NCBI GenBank assembly: GCA_964498075.1
Contig: CAZCGA010000007.1
Span: 27,361 to 91,360, forward strand
DNA length: 64,000 nucleotides
Source: CAZCGA01 sp964498075
GTDB taxonomy: Bacteria; Desulfobacterota; Binatia; HRBIN30
Direction: 5' to 3'
Under the pieces are notes generated by a model. It saw nothing but the letters and a program-made list of their open reading frames with translations. It was not told the origin of the DNA and ran no database searches. Position numbers and translations under genes: made by a program. Positions 57,494 through 64,000 of the stretch are shown here, piece after piece. How positions within the stretch are numbered: position 1 is the stretch's first letter; every line of letters starts with the position of its first letter.

Positions 57494-57514
57494 GTCGTGC
57501 TCGTGAATCGTGCT
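57489..57514. repeat. Two tandem 13-base repeats over a stop codon
   Basis: CGTGAGTCGTGCT is followed by CGTGAATCGTGCT (12 of 13 identical). The TGA stop of the conserved unknown gene lies in the first copy. Confidence 0.7.
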
Positions 57515-57534
57515 CGTAAAGATGAGGAAGGACC

Positions 57535-57939
57535 ATGAGAGTTCTCGGCGTTGATCACATTGGCATCGCGGTCAGCAATCTCGAGGAGGCGTTGCGCTTC
57601 TATGTCGATACGCTCGGTCTGCCGGTTGATCCGATCGAGGACAAGCCCGAGCAGGGCTTGCGCATCGCGCGCGTGCGCGTCGGTGACGTGCAGCTCGAGC
57701 TGATCGAAGCGTCGGACTGGAACAACACGATGCAACGCTACCTGCCGCATCAGGGGCCGGGCGTGTACCACCTCGGCCTGCGCGTCGCCGACGTCGATGC
57801 CGCCGTGGCGGAGATGGAGAGCGCGCGCGTACCGGTCATCGATCACCAGCCGCGCGAGGGCGACAACATGCGCGTCTCGTTCCTGCACCCCGATGCCGCG
57901 AGCGGCACGCTGATCGAGCTGGTGACCAAGAAACCGTGA
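57535..57939 (+). CDS. VOC-superfamily methylmalonyl-CoA epimerase-like protein
   Basis: The 134-residue protein has the methylmalonyl-CoA epimerase pattern: VDHIGIAVSNLEEALRFYVDTLGLP with the first metal histidine, VQLELIEASDWNNTMQRY with a glutamate, GPGVYHLGLRVADVDAAVAEM with the second histidine, and LIELVTKKP with the terminal glutamate. Epimerases convert (2S)- to (2R)-methylmalonyl-CoA. No mutase is adjacent, so a related lyase or dioxygenase remains possible. AGGAAGGA lies just before ATG 57535. Confidence 0.85.
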   Translation: MRVLGVDHIGIAVSNLEEALRFYVDTLGLPVDPIEDKPEQGLRIARVRVGDVQLELIEASDWNNTMQRYLPHQGPGVYHLGLRVADVDAAVAEMESARVPVIDHQPREGDNMRVSFLHPDAASGTLIELVTKKP

Positions 57940-57963
57940 AGCGTCGGACGTGAAGCGTGAAGC
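57936..57963. repeat. (GTGAAGC)n heptamer array at a stop codon
   Basis: GTGAAGC, GTCGGAC, GTGAAGC and GTGAAGC follow one another; the TGA stop of the VOC gene is in the first unit. A second period-7 array begins 38 bases later. Confidence 0.7.
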
Positions 57964-58001
57964 GTTCGCGGAGAAGACAGTCCGCATCGGGGACTTTGCG
58001 G

Positions 58002-58032
58002 GCTGACTGCTGACAGCTGACCGCTGACGGCT
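58002..58032. repeat. (GCTGANN)n heptamer array, copy 3, abutting a start codon
   Basis: GCTGACT, GCTGACA, GCTGACC and GCTGACG are followed by GCT and then directly by the ATG of the aminotransferase. The orientation relative to transcription is opposite to the other copies. No Shine-Dalgarno sequence lies between the array and the ATG. Confidence 0.85.
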
Positions 58033-59208
58033 ATGCCTACCGTCTCTCACAAGTCGGAGCAGTTCACCGAGTCGGTCATCCGCGGCATGACGCGACTGTG
58101 CGAGCAGCACGGTGGCATCAACCTGGCGCAAGGTTTCCCCGACTTCCCGACGCCGACGCCGCTGAAGGCCGCGGCCAAGCAGGCGATCGACGACGACTTC
58201 AATCAGTACGCGGTGACCTGGGGGACGCGCGAGTTCCGCGCGGCGATCGCCGCCAAGATGGCGCGCTACAACCGCGTGCCGTGCGATCCGGAGACGGAAG
58301 TCACCGTCACCTGCGGCTCGACGGAAGGGATGATCGCTGCGTTGCTGGCGGTAGTGAACGAGGGCGACGAGATCGTCATCTTCGAGCCGTTCTACGAGAA
58401 CTACGGACCGGACGCGGTGATCAGCGGTGCCGCGCCCGTCTACGTCCGGCTGCGCCCGCCGCACTTTAGGTTCGACCCCAGCGAGCTGCGAGCGGCGTGC
58501 AGCGTGCGCACCAGAGCGATCATCGTGAACACGCCGCATAACCCGAGCGGCCACGTGTTCACGCGGGCGGAGCTCGAACAGATCAGCGCCGTCTGCCACG
58601 CCTTCGATTGTCTAGCGATCACCGACGAGATCTACGAGCACATCCTGTACGACGGTCGCGAGCACGTGTCGTTGGCCAGTCTGCCCGGGATGCGCGAACG
58701 CACCATCACCATCGGCGGCCTGTCGAAGACCTACTCGGTCACCGGCTGGCGGCTGGCGTACGCGATCGCCGCGCCCGCGCTGACGGCGGCGATCCGCAAG
58801 ATGCACGACTTCCTGACCGTTGGTGCGCCACATCCGTTGCAGTGCGCGGGTGTGGTCGCGCTGCAGCTTCCGGACGGTTACTACGCGCAGTTGGCGCGGG
58901 AGTACGCGGCGCGGCGGGGCGTGCTCAGCACAGCGCTGGCGGACGCGGGCTTCGACATCTGCGTGCCCGAGGGCGCGTATTACATCCTCGCCGACATCAG
59001 CCGGTTCGGGTTTGCGGACGACGTGCAGTTCTGCCACTGGCTCGTGCGCGAGGTGGGCGTCGCTGCGGTGCCTGGCTCCAGCTTCTATCGGCACGCCGAA
59101 ATGGGCCGTCAGCTGATCCGCTTCGCGTTCTGCAAGCGTGAGGACACGCTGCGCGAGGCGGCGCGGCGGCTGGCGCGCATCCCGGAGTTGGCGCAACGGC
59201 GGCGATGA
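58033..59208 (+). CDS. Class I/II PLP aminotransferase (kynurenine/methionine aminotransferase-like)
   Basis: The 391-residue protein has the fold I blocks GGINLAQGFPDFPTPTPLKAAAKQAI, CGSTEGMIAALLAVV, EPFYENYGPD, VNTPHNPSGHVFTRAELE, ITDEIYEHILYDG and the PLP lysine in GGLSKTYSVTGWRLAY, with the C-terminal arginine in RFAFCKRED. The sequence is closest in layout to kynurenine-oxoglutarate and methionine aminotransferases. The ATG comes straight after the heptamer array and has no visible ribosome-binding site, so initiation there is unusual. Confidence 0.88.
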   Translation: MPTVSHKSEQFTESVIRGMTRLCEQHGGINLAQGFPDFPTPTPLKAAAKQAIDDDFNQYAVTWGTREFRAAIAAKMARYNRVPCDPETEVTVTCGSTEGMIAALLAVVNEGDEIVIFEPFYENYGPDAVISGAAPVYVRLRPPHFRFDPSELRAACSVRTRAIIVNTPHNPSGHVFTRAELEQISAVCHAFDCLAITDEIYEHILYDGREHVSLASLPGMRERTITIGGLSKTYSVTGWRLAYAIAAPALTAAIRKMHDFLTVGAPHPLQCAGVVALQLPDGYYAQLAREYAARRGVLSTALADAGFDICVPEGAYYILADISRFGFADDVQFCHWLVREVGVAAVPGSSFYRHAEMGRQLIRFAFCKREDTLREAARRLARIPELAQRRR

Positions 59209-59209
59209 C

Positions 59210-59782
59210 TCAGGCTTTAGCGCGGCCCATGAAGTGGCCGTCGCGGGTGTCGACCTGCACGGCTTCGCCGGGCTCCAGATAGCTGGGCACCTGGATCACC
59301 AGGCCGGTTTCCAACGTCGCGGGCTTTGTCTGTGCCTGCGCGGTTGCCCCTTTGATCGGCGGATCGGTGTCGCGGACGCGCAGGACCACCGACTGCGGCA
59401 GCTCGATGCTCATGACGCTGCCGTTGAACACCACGGAGCGGATACCGCCCAAGCCTTCGACGAGATAGCCGGCGTCGTCGCCCAGCGCTTCTGGGCGCAA
59501 GGCGAACTGTTCGTAGGATGCCGAGTCCATGAAATGGTAGCCGTCGTCATCGGCGTACAAGTACTGCACCGGGCGCAGCTCGAGCTGCGCCTCGGCCACC
59601 TTGTCGCTGGCCTTGAAGGTGCGATCGAAAACGTTGCCGGTGCGCAGGTTGCGGACCTTGGCCTTCACGAGGGTGCTGGCACCGCGTGCCGACGGCGTCT
59701 GCACGTGCAGCTCCATGATCACGTACGGATCGCCGTCGAGCTCGATGCGTCCGCCGCGCTTGAAGTCGCTGGCACTGAGCAT
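59210..59782 (-). CDS. efpL: Elongation factor P-like protein EfpL (YeiP)
   Basis: EF-P-family proteins help ribosomes through proline-rich stretches. The 190-residue protein has the three EF-P barrels but carries the loop HVQTPSARGASTLVKAKV, where the arginine-containing PSARGA tip replaces the lysine loop PGKG of canonical EF-P. It ends GHFMGRAKA, like YeiP. YeiP/EfpL is a distinct branch reported to relieve a broader set of stalls. Whether a second canonical EF-P exists elsewhere cannot be seen. It is convergent with the aminotransferase gene, with 1 base between their ends. Confidence 0.88.
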   Translation of the reverse strand: MLSASDFKRGGRIELDGDPYVIMELHVQTPSARGASTLVKAKVRNLRTGNVFDRTFKASDKVAEAQLELRPVQYLYADDDGYHFMDSASYEQFALRPEALGDDAGYLVEGLGGIRSVVFNGSVMSIELPQSVVLRVRDTDPPIKGATAQAQTKPATLETGLVIQVPSYLEPGEAVQVDTRDGHFMGRAKA

Positions 59783-59869
59783 CCGCCGTGTCTAGCGTGG
59801 CGATCGCAAGAAATCATCCCCCGTTGAATTGTCGGACGCGGCGGTGGCAAATGAATGCGGAGGACGCGT

Positions 59870-60235
59870 ATGCCGACACACATCACTGCGCCGACGACCA
59901 TCATGGCTGCCGGCAACAAACCGAAGGAGATCAAGGAGTACGTGGGCCGCGTCAACTCGAAGACCACTGCCGTCAGCATCGCGTACATGCGCTCGCCCGG
60001 CGGTTGGATCGAGCCCTGGCAGCGCCCGGACTTCGCGGAGTACACGCTGGTATTGAAGGGCATGCTGCGCGTTGAGCACGCCGGTGGCAGCATCGACGTG
60101 CACGCCGGGCAGGCGGTGATCGCTCATCCCGGCGAAGCGGTGCGCTACGGCAGTCCCGGTGACGATGGCGCCGAGTACGTCGCCGTGTGCCTCCCGGCGT
60201 TCTCGCCGGAGACCGTGCACAGAACGGAAGACTAG
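59870..60235 (+). CDS. Small cupin-domain protein
   Basis: The 121-residue protein has a single cupin barrel: an N-terminal strand set, WQRPDFAEYTLVLKGMLRVEH, and VHAGQAVIAHPGEAVRYGSPGDDGAEYVAVCLPAFSPETV. In the first motif the metal-binding histidines of typical cupins are absent or replaced (EYTLVLKG), so it may be a non-metal or ligand-binding cupin. Ribosome-binding site CGGAGG lies 6 bases before ATG 59870, preferred over ATG 59855. Role unknown. Confidence 0.75.
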   Translation: MPTHITAPTTIMAAGNKPKEIKEYVGRVNSKTTAVSIAYMRSPGGWIEPWQRPDFAEYTLVLKGMLRVEHAGGSIDVHAGQAVIAHPGEAVRYGSPGDDGAEYVAVCLPAFSPETVHRTED

Positions 60236-60338
60236 CAGCCTGTCGGACTTGGCAGCCCGGAGCGACCCAACACGTCCGCCGGAAGCCTCTGGAGTGCGGG
60301 CGGGGAGCGGGCCATAGAGATGACGCCGGCCGCAGGCC

Positions 60339-61571
60339 CTAGACTTCGCCGGCCAGCATGCTGCGGGCGATCTGCGAGGTCTGGATCTCGTCCGTGCCGC
60401 CGTAGATCTGCAGGACCTTGGCGTCGCGGCAGAGCTGCTCGACCTGAAACTCCGCCATGTAGCCGTTGCCGCCGAACAGCTGGACGGCCTCGAGGCAGAC
60501 CTCCATTGTGGCCTGCGCCGCGTAGAGCTTGCCGGCCGAGGCCTCGGCGAATGACGCGCGCTTGCCTTGCGCGGCCAGCTCGATCTGGCGGAAGAGCATG
60601 TTGCGGATGTTGATGCGCGCCACCTGCATCTTGGCGAGCTTGAGCTGAATCAGCTGGAACTCGCCGATGGGTTTGCCGAACTGCACGCGGGTGCGGGCGT
60701 ACTCGGTGCACAGCTCGATACAGCGCTCGACGATGCCGTAGGCCATGGCAACCACGCCGGAGCGTTCCGTACCAAAGGTTGCCTTGGCGCCTTCACGACC
60801 GCCTGCGCCTTCCTCGCTTTCGCCCATGAGCCGTTCGCGGCCGGCGCGCACGTTGTCGAGGAACAGCTCGCCGGTCGGCGACGAGTGCATGCCCATCTTG
60901 CGCAGTGGCTTCGACTGCGTCAGACCTTCCATCCCCTTGTCGAGAATGAACGTGACGACCTGCCGGTCACGCGGATCGGACTCGCCGCCGTCGAGCTTGC
61001 AGATGAAGACGATAGTGTCGGCGTACGGACCGTTGGTGATGAACGTCTTCGAGCCGTTGAGGACATAGTCATCGCCGTCGCGGCGCGCGGTGGACTTCAT
61101 CCCGCCGAAGGCATCGGAGCCGGAGCCCGGTTCGGTGATCGCCCAGGCGCCGATCTTCTCCAGCGTGAGCAGGGGCAACGCCCAGCGGTCCTTCTGCGCC
61201 CACGTGCCCTTGTTCATGATCGCTGCGGCGGTGAGGCCCATGCTGACGCCCATCGCGGTCACCATGCCCGGGCAGTACTTCGACAGCTCGATGATCGGGA
61301 TGACCTGCATGGCGATCGCATCGGCCGCCGCGGCCCCGTTGCGGTCCTTCTTCGGAGGCGCCTCGCCGCCCTGGACGGCGCGGCGTTTCTCGGCCTCGTA
61401 GCGTAGACGTGCCGCCTCACCGATGCCGAAGGTCTGCACCAGCTTGCGCATGACGCCGTACGGCGGCAGGTCGCCGTGCTCGAGCTGCTCGAGGTTGGGA
61501 ACCACCTCGCTCTGGACGAACTTCCGCATCATGTCCTGGATCATCAAATGCTGCTCGCTCCACTCGATCAT
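60339..61571 (-). CDS. Acyl-CoA dehydrogenase
   Basis: The 410-residue flavoenzyme introduces a trans-2 double bond in acyl-CoA. Blocks: WAITEPGSGSDAFGGMKSTA with the FAD/substrate loop, YVLNGSKTFITNGPYADTIVFI, PLRKMGMHSSPTGELFLDNVR, YARTRVQFGKPIGEFQLIQLKLAKM, and the terminal QLFGGNGYMAEFQVEQLCRDAKVLQIYGGTDEIQ, where E of GGTDEIQ is the usual catalytic base position. There is a GK-rich insert near PPKKDRNGAA. Chain-length specificity unknown. It stands alone. Confidence 0.9.
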   Translation of the reverse strand: MIEWSEQHLMIQDMMRKFVQSEVVPNLEQLEHGDLPPYGVMRKLVQTFGIGEAARLRYEAEKRRAVQGGEAPPKKDRNGAAAADAIAMQVIPIIELSKYCPGMVTAMGVSMGLTAAAIMNKGTWAQKDRWALPLLTLEKIGAWAITEPGSGSDAFGGMKSTARRDGDDYVLNGSKTFITNGPYADTIVFICKLDGGESDPRDRQVVTFILDKGMEGLTQSKPLRKMGMHSSPTGELFLDNVRAGRERLMGESEEGAGGREGAKATFGTERSGVVAMAYGIVERCIELCTEYARTRVQFGKPIGEFQLIQLKLAKMQVARINIRNMLFRQIELAAQGKRASFAEASAGKLYAAQATMEVCLEAVQLFGGNGYMAEFQVEQLCRDAKVLQIYGGTDEIQTSQIARSMLAGEV

Positions 61572-61700
61572 GTGGCTGTACTCCTGTCGGTTGGAAGTGA
61601 GAGGCGATTACCTGGATGGCAGCCGCAACGCAAACGGGCGGCGGCGTTTGCGGCACCTCGCTTCCGTATCCACCGCGAGTAGTGCTATGGTCTGCGCCGC

Positions 61701-62153
61701 ATGAACCCTCGTGCTACGATGATCGTTGTCGGCATCATCATCTTCGCGCTTGGACTGGCCGGCTTGCTCTATCCCGAGCGCGTGATGGGCCTGCTGGGCT
61801 TCACGGTCCTGAACACGGCGAAGGCCTCCGGGGTGCTCGGTGAAGTGCGCGCGACGTATGGCGGCCTGTTCGTGGTCATGGGCGTGTACACGCTGCTGGC
61901 GGCGCTGGATCCGGCCGCGCATCGCGCCCGGGTGATGTTCATCGGCATGCTGTGGCTCGGCGCCTGTGGCGGCCGGCTGATTGGCGCGTACGTCGATGGC
62001 AACCCCGGGCTGCCGGGCTGGATCGGCGTGGTGTTTGAGCTGATCATGGGCGGTGCGCTGGTCGCGACCTCGTTCAGCCCGCCGCAGACGGCGGCGGTGA
62101 TGCCGGCGAGCTCTGCCGCCAGTCCAGAGCCGCCGATTTCAGCCTCTAGCTGA
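61701..62153 (+). CDS. DUF4345-like membrane protein
   Basis: The 150-residue protein has four hydrophobic helices (about residues 7-24, 54-68, 78-98 and 106-123) and the pattern ALGLAGLLYPERVMGLLGF, EVRATYGGLFVVMGVYTLLAAL and IGMLWLGACGGRLIGAYVDG shared by DUF4345. A flexible proline-serine C-terminus follows. Function unknown. Its stop overlaps the end of the convergent sensor kinase gene by 8 bases. Confidence 0.75.
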   Translation: MNPRATMIVVGIIIFALGLAGLLYPERVMGLLGFTVLNTAKASGVLGEVRATYGGLFVVMGVYTLLAALDPAAHRARVMFIGMLWLGACGGRLIGAYVDGNPGLPGWIGVVFELIMGGALVATSFSPPQTAAVMPASSAASPEPPISASS

Positions 62154-64000
62154 TCGGGACGGACACCCGAAACGTCGAGCCGCGGCCGGGCGTGCTGTCG
62201 ACAGTGATCGTGCCGCCCAGCATCTCGAGCAGGCGGCGCGCGATGTAGAGGCCGAGCCCGACACCACCGAAGCGCCGTGTCATCGAGCTGTCGGCCTGGC
62301 GAAACGGCTCGAAGATCACGGCCTGCGCCTTCGACTCGATGCCGATGCCGGTGTCCGTGACGCGGAACTCGAGGTGGCCATCACGCCCCTCCACGCCGAC
62401 GGTGACGCTGCCTGCCTCGGTGAACTTGACGGCGTTCGAGATCAGGTTCTTGAGCACCACCTTGAGCTTGTTGGGATCGGTGCGCAGACACGGCAGGTCG
62501 CGCGGGATGTCCCAGGAGAAATCGAGGCCCGGCTTCTGCCGGAGCTCGTGGATCTCGGTGTCGATCTCGTGCATCAAGTCAGCCACGCTGACGTCTGTGA
62601 GGTCGATGGCCAGGCGCCCGGTTTCCAGGCGGCTTACGTCGAGGGTGGCGGTGATCAGCTCGTGTAGGGCGTGCGCGCTTCTGTCCATCCGACGCAAGGT
62701 ATCGGCCTGCGCCGGCGCCAACTCGCCGAACGCGCCATCGAGCAGCAGGTCACCGTAGCCGACGATCACGTTGAGCGGCGTGCGCAGCTCGTGGGACATG
62801 GTGGCGACGAAATCCGACTTGAGGCGGCTGGCGCGTTCCAGTTGCTCGACCAACCGGGCGTTCTCCAGCGCCAGCGAGGCCAGCTGCCCGATGCCGGCGG
62901 CGATGCGCTCCTGTTGCAGGGTGAAGGGTTCCTCACGGCCGCGGTAGCACGCGCTCAGCAGGCCGACGATTTCTCCGCCGCGCCGCAGTGCGATCGTCAG
63001 GGTTTGCGTGATGCCGTACTGCGTCGCCAGCGCCGCCGGCGGGTGGTCTTGCAGCGGCGCCAGGGTCAGGTTGAAGACATCGTCGTGCTGCAGGTGGCCG
63101 AGTGAGCGGGTCATCATCGAACCGGGGATCTTCAACAAGCGGATCGACTCCCACTCCTCAGGTGGATAGCCGTATCCCGAGACGGGTACGAAGGCGTCCT
63201 CCGTCTGCTCGCGGAGGAGAGTGTGTGTGCAGTCGCATCCGAGCACTTCAGTGGTGAGCTGGCACAAGCGGTCGAGAACCACCGGCGTGTCGAGTGCAGA
63301 CATCATCGCGCGGCCGACGCGGGCGAGGGTGGCTGCGGTGTGCGTCTCCTCCTGTTGCGTCCGATAGAGCTCCGCGGTCTCGATCGCCACCGCGACTTGA
63401 CGCGCGATGCTGTCCAAGAGGTGCACCTGGTTCGACGCGAAGCCGTGGGCGGTCTCTGCATTGATCGCGACCAGGGCGCCGAGGATGCGGCCGCGGACTT
63501 CCAGGGGCACCACGGCCAGCGCGGTGATACCGAAAGGCGCCAGCAGCTCCGGCGGCACGAGATCCTGCTTGGCGACGTCGTTGATGACGAGCGCTTGCCC
63601 GCTGGTCACGGGCGCCACGATGGGGTGTTCGGCGGGAAACTCCAGCGCCCTGGCCTCGCGTTCTAACGCTTCAGGGACGCCGTAGTGCGCGATGTCCCGG
63701 AAGGTGTCGCGCCGCGGATCCCAGTAGTAGGTGACGACCCGATCGCACGGCAGCAAGGCCGCGGACCGCGGCAGCACGCGCGCCAGGATCTCGTCCAGGT
63801 CGAGCGCGCCGCCGATGTCTTTGGCGATCTCCAGCAACGCCGCGAGGCGCCCTTCCGACCGCTTGCGCTCGCTGATGTCGCGGCAGATGGTGGCGAAGAA
63901 CTCGACGTCCCCGCTGGTTGTCTTGCGTACCAGCACAACCTGCGACACCGGGATCTCCCCGCCATCATGGGTCAGCAGCGCGGTTTCGCCGCTCCACACG
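62146..64000 (-). CDS. Hybrid PAS-GAF-GAF sensor histidine kinase (5' end cut by window edge)
   Basis: The visible 617 residues begin inside a PAS domain (VEFFATICRDISERKRSEGRLAALLE is the PAS/PAC end). GAF domain 1 follows (IAKDIGGALDLDEILARVLP...VAINAETAHGF), then GAF domain 2 (LARVGRAMMSALDTPVVLDRL...GGEIVGLLSACYRG), a HisKA dimerisation domain with the phosphorylated histidine in ATMSHELRTPLNVIVG, and an HATPase domain (LKNLISNAVKFTEAG, DTGIGI, GVGLGLYIARRLLEMLGG). The N-terminus and possible input lie beyond position 64000, and no response regulator is adjacent. Signal unknown. Confidence 0.92.
   Translation of the reverse strand, partial: VWSGETALLTHDGGEIPVSQVVLVRKTTSGDVEFFATICRDISERKRSEGRLAALLEIAKDIGGALDLDEILARVLPRSAALLPCDRVVTYYWDPRRDTFRDIAHYGVPEALEREARALEFPAEHPIVAPVTSGQALVINDVAKQDLVPPELLAPFGITALAVVPLEVRGRILGALVAINAETAHGFASNQVHLLDSIARQVAVAIETAELYRTQQEETHTAATLARVGRAMMSALDTPVVLDRLCQLTTEVLGCDCTHTLLREQTEDAFVPVSGYGYPPEEWESIRLLKIPGSMMTRSLGHLQHDDVFNLTLAPLQDHPPAALATQYGITQTLTIALRRGGEIVGLLSACYRGREEPFTLQQERIAAGIGQLASLALENARLVEQLERASRLKSDFVATMSHELRTPLNVIVGYGDLLLDGAFGELAPAQADTLRRMDRSAHALHELITATLDVSRLETGRLAIDLTDVSVADLMHEIDTEIHELRQKPGLDFSWDIPRDLPCLRTDPNKLKVVLKNLISNAVKFTEAGSVTVGVEGRDGHLEFRVTDTGIGIESKAQAVIFEPFRQADSSMTRRFGGVGLGLYIARRLLEMLGGTITVDSTPGRGSTFRVSVPIS

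Noticed and set aside
60530..60575. FAEASAGK in the acyl-CoA dehydrogenase as a repeat-derived peptide insertion
   Set aside because: It aligns without a gap to the usual KEASMAK-type segment of the family, so no insertion is needed.
1..64000. tRNA, rRNA, riboswitch or sRNA genes
   Set aside because: No cloverleaf, rRNA or riboswitch core was recognised by eye in any gap; a covariance-model scan would be needed to exclude small RNAs.

Overview
The window is a high-GC chromosomal segment from a Gram-negative bacterium. It carries a 10-N scaffold gap at 10538-10547, so it looks like a draft or metagenome assembly. Outer-membrane and periplasmic proteins (an Omp85-like barrel, exported MsrA/MsrB, a SurA-like chaperone), a respiratory complex I, haem synthesis, a diheme cytochrome c and hopanoid-tailoring genes point to a free-living respiring organism related to the former Deltaproteobacteria. 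The Binatota/Desulfobacterota_B branch would fit, but that placement is inference from gene content only. No rRNA, tRNA, CRISPR array, prophage or insertion sequence was recognised.

Layout. 0-5.5 kb: methyltransferase, cation-diffusion transporter, TPR protein, then mfd. 5.5-13 kb: a SurA-like chaperone, pdxA, and an amino-sugar block (two-domain sugar nucleotidyltransferase/acyltransferase, glmS interrupted by the gap, long phosphohexomutase). 13-15.5 kb: nadK-recN on the minus strand. 15.6-17.5 kb: rtcB-archease RNA repair pair. 17.6-22.9 kb: cytochrome c and hemD-hemE-hemH-hemG. 22.9-26.8 kb: small membrane protein, DUF3237-like protein, CBS protein, P-type ATPase. 26.9-30.3 kb: three subunits of a pyruvate-type dehydrogenase complex. 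30.4-37.1 kb: the complex I peripheral arm as nuoB-nuoG-nuoI-nuoCD-nuoEF plus a small unknown gene, with no membrane arm. 37.3-42.7 kb: secreted propeller protein, CoA transferase/racemase, msrA-msrB, outer-membrane barrel. 42.8-53 kb: hpnJ and a DMT transporter facing hpnK, an HpnL-like protein and a tight six-gene operon. 53.1-53.8 kb: VapBC. 54.7-56.35 kb: a lower-GC insert bounded by inverted repeat copies. 56.4-64 kb: conserved unknown, VOC epimerase, aminotransferase, efpL, cupin, acyl-CoA dehydrogenase, DUF4345 protein and a truncated sensor kinase.

The most promising possibly undescribed system is the minus-strand run 52998 to 45213. HAD hydrolase, cytidylyltransferase-like enzyme, ATP-grasp enzyme, class III aminotransferase, Gfo/Idh/MocA oxidoreductase and a CDP-alcohol phosphotransferase with a degenerate nucleotidyltransferase head are all joined by 4-base start/stop overlaps. 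They are followed by HpnL-like and HpnK genes. My inference is a pathway that builds, activates and transfers an amino-polyol or aminocyclitol onto a membrane lipid.

A second theme is small interspersed repeats at gene junctions. Period-7 arrays, especially (GCTGANN)n, lie at stop or start codons. The dispersed CCTTCGA-family palindrome supplies the C-terminus of HemH. Another dispersed repeat seems to supply the ribosome-binding site and start of the SurA-like gene.
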